Source: Bretschneidera sinensis (lineage: Eukaryota > Streptophyta > Magnoliopsida > Brassicales > Akaniaceae). Taken from it: 64,000 bases of DNA. The notes beneath the pieces are model-generated. The model did not search any database. It saw nothing but the letters and a program-made list of their open reading frames with translations, and was not told the origin of the DNA. The stretch covers positions 78,667,001 to 78,731,000 of the forward strand of contig CM043698.1 of the NCBI GenBank assembly GCA_023935145.1. Reading direction: 5' to 3'. The position numbers and the translations under genes are program-made. The first letter of the stretch is position 1, and the number at the start of each line of letters is the position of its first letter. This document shows, piece after piece, positions 62,201-64,000 of the stretch.

Positions 62201-63527
62201 TTCTAACACACCCAGTTGTATCAGTACCTGCATAGTCATTAGCCTCATATGATCAGATGGCACCAAGAAGTAGAGTATCTATATATATACATACATCAAA
62301 TACATACCGACACTTATATGTAGCATCACTGACTCAAAACAAAAACAGCTGAACTTACCAAGAGAAAAGTCAACAAGCTCAGCTGAAACAGCAACGGCTG
62401 AGCCACAGGAAGAACCTCCTGGAACATGAGATGGAATTTGTGGATTTGTAGGGGTTCCAAAATGCTTGTTCTCTCCAGTTATCCTGATAGTCACACTCAG
62501 CCAACATCTCATTAAGATTGTCTTTAGTAAAAGAAAGAAGTAAAAGGAAAGAAAAAGGATCAAATGTGCTTTCGTTGTTTAGTACGAGAAAAAGGTCAGA
62601 AGAAAGGAAACTGAGTAGACTAAGGTTTTCTTCTAACATACAAATCACAAACCTCCAAAATCAAGAGGATTGTAGAGTGGAAATAAAAGTGAGAGATGTG
62701 GTTAGTAGTTCTTTATAGTCTCTTTCTCTTTCCCTCCACTTTTTCTATCCTCTCAATTGAACACATGTTACATGTATATAAAAGATCAATCTTTTCTAAC
62801 TATACTATCCTCTAATTTTTCATCTTCTCCTCTTATTTCATCTCACTTTTCTCTCATAATAAATTTCGCAAAAATAAATCTCTAAATAGACAGCTATAGA
62901 GAATAAAAGCTCACCCAAATGCCAGTTCATCCATTACAGTCTTGCCAACACAAGTAGCTCCATTTTTCAACAGAGCAGTAACCACAACTGCTGTCTTCCC
63001 AGCGGCGTCGTGAGTTCTCTCCCAGTCCGGACTCCCAAATCCCGTGACATAATCCTTCACGTCAAAGCTACCACACCGAAAACCCAAAAAACAGAAGGAA
63101 AAAAAATATATATAAGAATGACACACAAAATAGACGATTTCAAAAGCATCATCCAAGTATCTCAGCTCTCTTTGCATGCATAAATCACGCAAACACATTA
63201 ACGTATATGCATACACAGACAAACAAAAAGAGACACAGTGTGTGTATGTGTGTGATAGAGAGGGAGAGACGAGACGAACATGTCCTTGATGGCAAATGTG
63301 AGGCCAGCGAGGGACTGTCTGGCGGCGGGAGGAGGCGGCTGAGGGAAGGGAATCAGCTCAAATCGTTCGACAAAAGCACTGAAATCTTCCCTCTCCATCA
63401 CGTTTCCCTTCCTTCTCCTCCTCCGAGTCTCCGCCAGAACCAGGATCCCCACCACGCTCACCCCGATCACCACCCACACCTTCGGGTTCGAAGCATTGCT
63501 CCTTATCAGATTCAGCGTCTTCGACAT
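38253..63527 (-). CDS. OM64: OM64: mitochondrial outer-membrane TPR/amidase-like receptor, 13 exons
   Basis: Minus-strand exons: 63527-63280, 63067-62915, 62483-62359, 62227-62102, 59912-59730, 59564-59420, 56687-56519, 53630-53496, 53379-53179, 40859-40732, 40610-40559, 38796-38727, 38335-38253. All junctions are GT-AG and the lengths sum to 1,818 bases, so 605 residues plus stop, close to the usual family length. Residues 17-32 are a hydrophobic anchor followed by RRRRRK, typical of a signal-anchored outer-membrane protein. About 70-460 is an amidase-signature domain (AIKD with Lys81, GGSSCGS at 156-162, [11 protein letters not shown] at 176-186). About 488-605 holds three TPRs ([30 protein letters not shown]). 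In the family the TPRs bind Hsp90/Hsp70 C-termini and help deliver preproteins to mitochondria; the amidase fold is considered non-enzymatic. Cys182 stands where active amidases have the nucleophilic Ser. The start fits the conserved [10 protein letters not shown]-terminus. The plastid paralogue TOC64 is the alternative; the anchor and overall match favour OM64. Confidence 0.93.
39360..39600 (-). mobile_element. LINE 3'-end fragment in OM64 intron 11
   Basis: The plus strand reads AGCACCAAGGGGGTGCAACC followed by decayed LINE C-terminal sequence (CAACCAAAAAATAGATAAGAGGG). The same order occurs at the 3' ends of the LINEs at 49.74 kb (AGCGCCAAAAGGATGCAAC) and 61.54 kb (GCACCAAGAGGATGCC). The orientation is antisense to plus, so the LINE lies on the same strand as OM64. 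Confidence 0.55.
41016..41038. repeat. Poly(A) run
   Basis: About 21 consecutive A residues in OM64 intron 9, close to exon 10. No target duplication or retroelement body was recognised beside it. Confidence 0.8.
41163..44748 (+). mobile_element. Ty3/gypsy chromovirus remnant in OM64 intron 9
   Basis: The 5' LTR (41163-41444) and 3' LTR (44491-44748) share TGAT.GGGAT.AGGCCCAGCC at the start and GAGATCA at the end. A purine tract (ACCGGGGAGGAT) precedes the 3' LTR. Between them lie decayed RT, RNase H, integrase and a chromodomain-like tail, but gag and protease are gone: RT homology begins about 60 bases after the 5' LTR. It lies opposite to OM64. No clear target duplication was found. Confidence 0.88.
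41490..44400 (+). pseudogene. Gypsy pol remnant (RT, RNase H, integrase, chromodomain-like end)
   Basis: [13 protein letters not shown] (41670), then [16 protein letters not shown] (41954-42000) and [12 protein letters not shown] (42038-42073), where the usual YFDD metal-binding motif reads YFND. RNase [21 protein letters not shown] (about 42474-42533) and [21 protein letters not shown] (about 42570-42632). Integrase: [10 protein letters not shown] (43384), [27 protein letters not shown] (43544). A C-terminal [19 protein letters not shown] (about 44077-44133) is followed after a stop by [15 protein letters not shown] (44352-44396), a chromodomain-like tail typical of chromoviruses. Stops and shifts occur between all blocks. 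Confidence 0.85.
45621..49620 (-). mobile_element. Ty1/copia retrotransposon in OM64 intron 9, with both LTRs and a TSD
   Basis: The element is 4,000 bp, flanked by the 5-bp target duplication TCATC at 45616-45620 and 49621-49625. LTRs: 49620-49420 (5', 201 bp) and 45795-45621 (3', 175 bp), ending GTTAACA on the minus strand; the size difference includes about 26 bp missing from the 3' LTR. A PBS TGGTATTAGAGTAAG follows the 5' LTR and fits initiator-Met tRNA. It lies in the same orientation as OM64, so its signals must be tolerated in the intron. Confidence 0.92.
46227..49096 (-). pseudogene. Copia gag-pol remnant
   Basis: Minus-strand blocks in copia order: zinc knuckle [15 protein letters not shown] (about 49002-48958); protease [13 protein letters not shown] (48752-48714), with Thr where the catalytic DSG/DTG motif has Gly; integrase [12 protein letters not shown] (about 48020-47985) and [26 protein letters not shown] (about 47003-46971) and [11 protein letters not shown] (about 46760-46728); RNase [15 protein letters not shown] (about 46425-46384) and [10 protein letters not shown]. 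Several frame breaks separate the domains. Its integrase-before-RT order distinguishes it from the gypsy remnant next to it. Confidence 0.88.
49735..51240 (-). mobile_element. LINE (non-LTR retrotransposon) 3' part in OM64 intron 9
   Basis: Minus strand: RT C-terminal region [16 protein letters not shown] (about 51180-51130), [19 protein letters not shown] (51097-51040), [12 protein letters not shown] (51018-50983), a degraded linker, then the zf-RVT-like zinc region [15 protein letters not shown] (about 50242-50198) with NRCFICKGC (about 50168-50142). It ends near TTTTTACTTATAAAAAAGCG at about 49740-49721. It is 5'-truncated, as is usual for LINEs. Confidence 0.8.
51822..51850. repeat. (GA)n microsatellite
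   Basis: An uninterrupted GA dinucleotide run of about 14 units in OM64 intron 9. Confidence 0.9.
53695..53880. repeat. (ACAT)/(ATAC)-rich simple-sequence tract
   Basis: A 180-base tract of imperfect ACATAC and ATACATAC repeats, with a pure (CATA)n core at about 53843-53862, in OM64 intron 7 just upstream of exon 8. Confidence 0.8.
55714..55890 (+). mobile_element. tRNA-derived SINE in OM64 intron 7
   Basis: The 177-base unit carries RNA polymerase III box A (TGGCGCAGTGG at 55727) and box B (GGGTTCGAGTCC at 55779), a body, and a 12-base poly(A) tail. It is flanked by a 14-base perfect target duplication GATAAGTTGACAAG (55700-55713 and 55891-55904). The head is tRNA-like but does not close into a normal acceptor stem. 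Confidence 0.92.
56920..57430 (+). repeat. LINE zinc-region fragment, duplicated in tandem (OM64 intron 6)
   Basis: CCATTGGTCCACAAGAAGGTT occurs at 56950 and 57216; both are followed by a T-run, GCGTGGGAAGCAACTTGGGA and matching sequence to CATAGGATCCATA. The second copy keeps an open frame on the plus strand ([20 protein letters not shown], 57259-57320) with CCYCC in place of the usual zf-RVT cysteines. The frame is opposite in direction to the other LINEs here. Confidence 0.7.
57889..57958. repeat. Short tandem repeat, about 20-base unit
   Basis: Three to four copies of TCTGATATGGGGTATGTA variants (starting about 57890, 57909, 57930 and 57950). Non-coding, inside OM64 intron 6. Confidence 0.7.
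58330..58960 (-). mobile_element. LINE C-terminal fragment in OM64 intron 6
   Basis: Minus strand: [15 protein letters not shown] at about 58855-58810 and [12 protein letters not shown] at about 58485-58450, in the order of a plant LINE RT C-terminus and zf-RVT region. The frame is broken several times. No 5' part is present. Confidence 0.6.
60188..61540. mobile_element. Solo LTR (1,353 bp) nested in a LINE, OM64 intron 4
   Basis: Starts TGATAAGAGCC and ends GGGCGTAATCA (TGAT...ATCA). It is flanked by a perfect 5-bp target duplication GGCAC at 60183-60187 and 61541-61545. A promoter-like CTATAAATATACC lies at about 60748. There is no internal region, PBS, PPT or second LTR, which is how a solo LTR left by LTR-LTR recombination looks. 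Removing it joins TTCATTGAAGGGCAC to CAAGAGGATGCC, restoring a LINE end. Confidence 0.87.
61541..61890 (-). mobile_element. LINE fragment split by the solo LTR
   Basis: GCACCAAGAGGATGCCAACCC at 61542 is the LINE 3'-end motif also seen at 39.37 and 49.75 kb. The continuation 61600-61890 contains remnants such as TTCCTTTCCCACCAAACTAACC, reading on the minus strand as decayed LINE C-terminal sequence. A short remainder (about 60140-60187) lies on the other side of the solo LTR. Confidence 0.6.
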
Positions 63528-64000
63528 AATCCGATCCGACGGTAAATGGATTTCTGTGGGAGGATAGAGAGAAAGAGAGGGGGAATGGGTAGAAAATTGG
63601 AGAGGCAACGGGTTTAGAGCGGGTTTTAGAGGGAAGAGAGGAGAGGTTTTGATCGGCTTACTTGCTCTCTGGAGGAATTGAAATGTGCTATCGTGCGCAT
63701 AAGGTTAACGTTTAAGTAGTTTGATGCGTGATGATGACGCGCGAATCTTCCTTGAGACTTCACACATGTACCGTACAATACCAATGCCGCGCTCTGCCCG
63801 TGCTAAGCAAGCATAAAATTAGATGACGTGGTGGTAAGTGGAACCGCCGATCCCGTACCGTTTGATTCAATAGTAACTTTGTTTATGTTTACAAAATTGT
63901 TTTTACAACAGAAATGGAAATATTAATTTACTAACTAACTATTCAGTAAAATATAAATATAATTTTTTTAAATTTAGTTTTCAGATTCTGATTTTTTTAT
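63528..64000. other. Upstream region of OM64
   Basis: This holds the OM64 5' UTR and promoter (transcription leftwards). Positions 63560-63660 are purine-rich on the plus strand, so CT-rich on the sense strand, typical of plant 5' leaders. No convincing TATA box was identified. The distal 300 bases are AT-rich and without recognisable genes. Confidence 0.45.

Overview
This window is nuclear DNA from a flowering plant, almost certainly a eudicot. It is AT-rich, its genes have GT-AG introns, and it holds degenerate Ty3/gypsy and Ty1/copia LTR retrotransposons, LINEs, a tRNA-derived SINE, and CACTA, Mutator-like and hAT DNA transposons. The species cannot be named from sequence alone. No bacterial, viral or organellar gene was recognised.

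Three host loci are supported, all on the minus strand. (1) 63527 to 38253 is a complete 13-exon gene for the mitochondrial outer-membrane protein OM64 (TOC64/OEP64 family). My splice model gives 1,818 coding bases (605 residues) with no stop or frame break: an N-terminal anchor, an amidase-like domain and three C-terminal TPRs. About 93% of the 25.3 kb is intron, mostly transposon debris; intron 9 alone is 12.3 kb. (2) 28499 to 26304 is a complete four-exon alpha/beta-hydrolase gene of 307 residues with a Ser124-Asp249-His278 triad. (3) 13829 to 9810 is a two-exon plant gene of unknown function that looks damaged: one frameshift near the N-terminus and no visible splice acceptor before its second exon.

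Layout. 1-9.7 kb: two tandem copies of a probably non-autonomous LTR element sharing a middle LTR, each carrying an array of about 42-base repeats next to the polypurine tract; the first copy also holds an antisense gag-like pseudogene. 9.8-13.8 kb: locus 3, with a 1,037-bp hAT element (8-bp target duplication) in its intron. 14.2-18.4 kb: an En/Spm (CACTA) element with a decayed transposase, apparently inserted in a 110-bp tandem repeat. 18.9-24.2 kb: a decayed MuDR-type transposase with a duplicated 3' portion. 26.3-28.5 kb: the hydrolase. 28.9-36.1 kb: related AT-rich direct and inverted repeats, a gypsy 5' LTR plus gag fragment, and unassigned exon-like pieces. 38.2-63.5 kb: OM64. Its introns hold a gypsy chromovirus remnant, a 4.0-kb copia element with TSD TCATC, several LINE fragments, a SINE with a 14-bp TSD, and a 1,353-bp solo LTR (TSD GGCAC) nested in a LINE.

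No undescribed molecular system was found. The strongest observations are the intact OM64 gene through its transposon load, the nested insertions dated by exact target duplications, the self-complementary repeat family, and the tandem non-autonomous LTR element with a 78-codon reading frame open in both copies.
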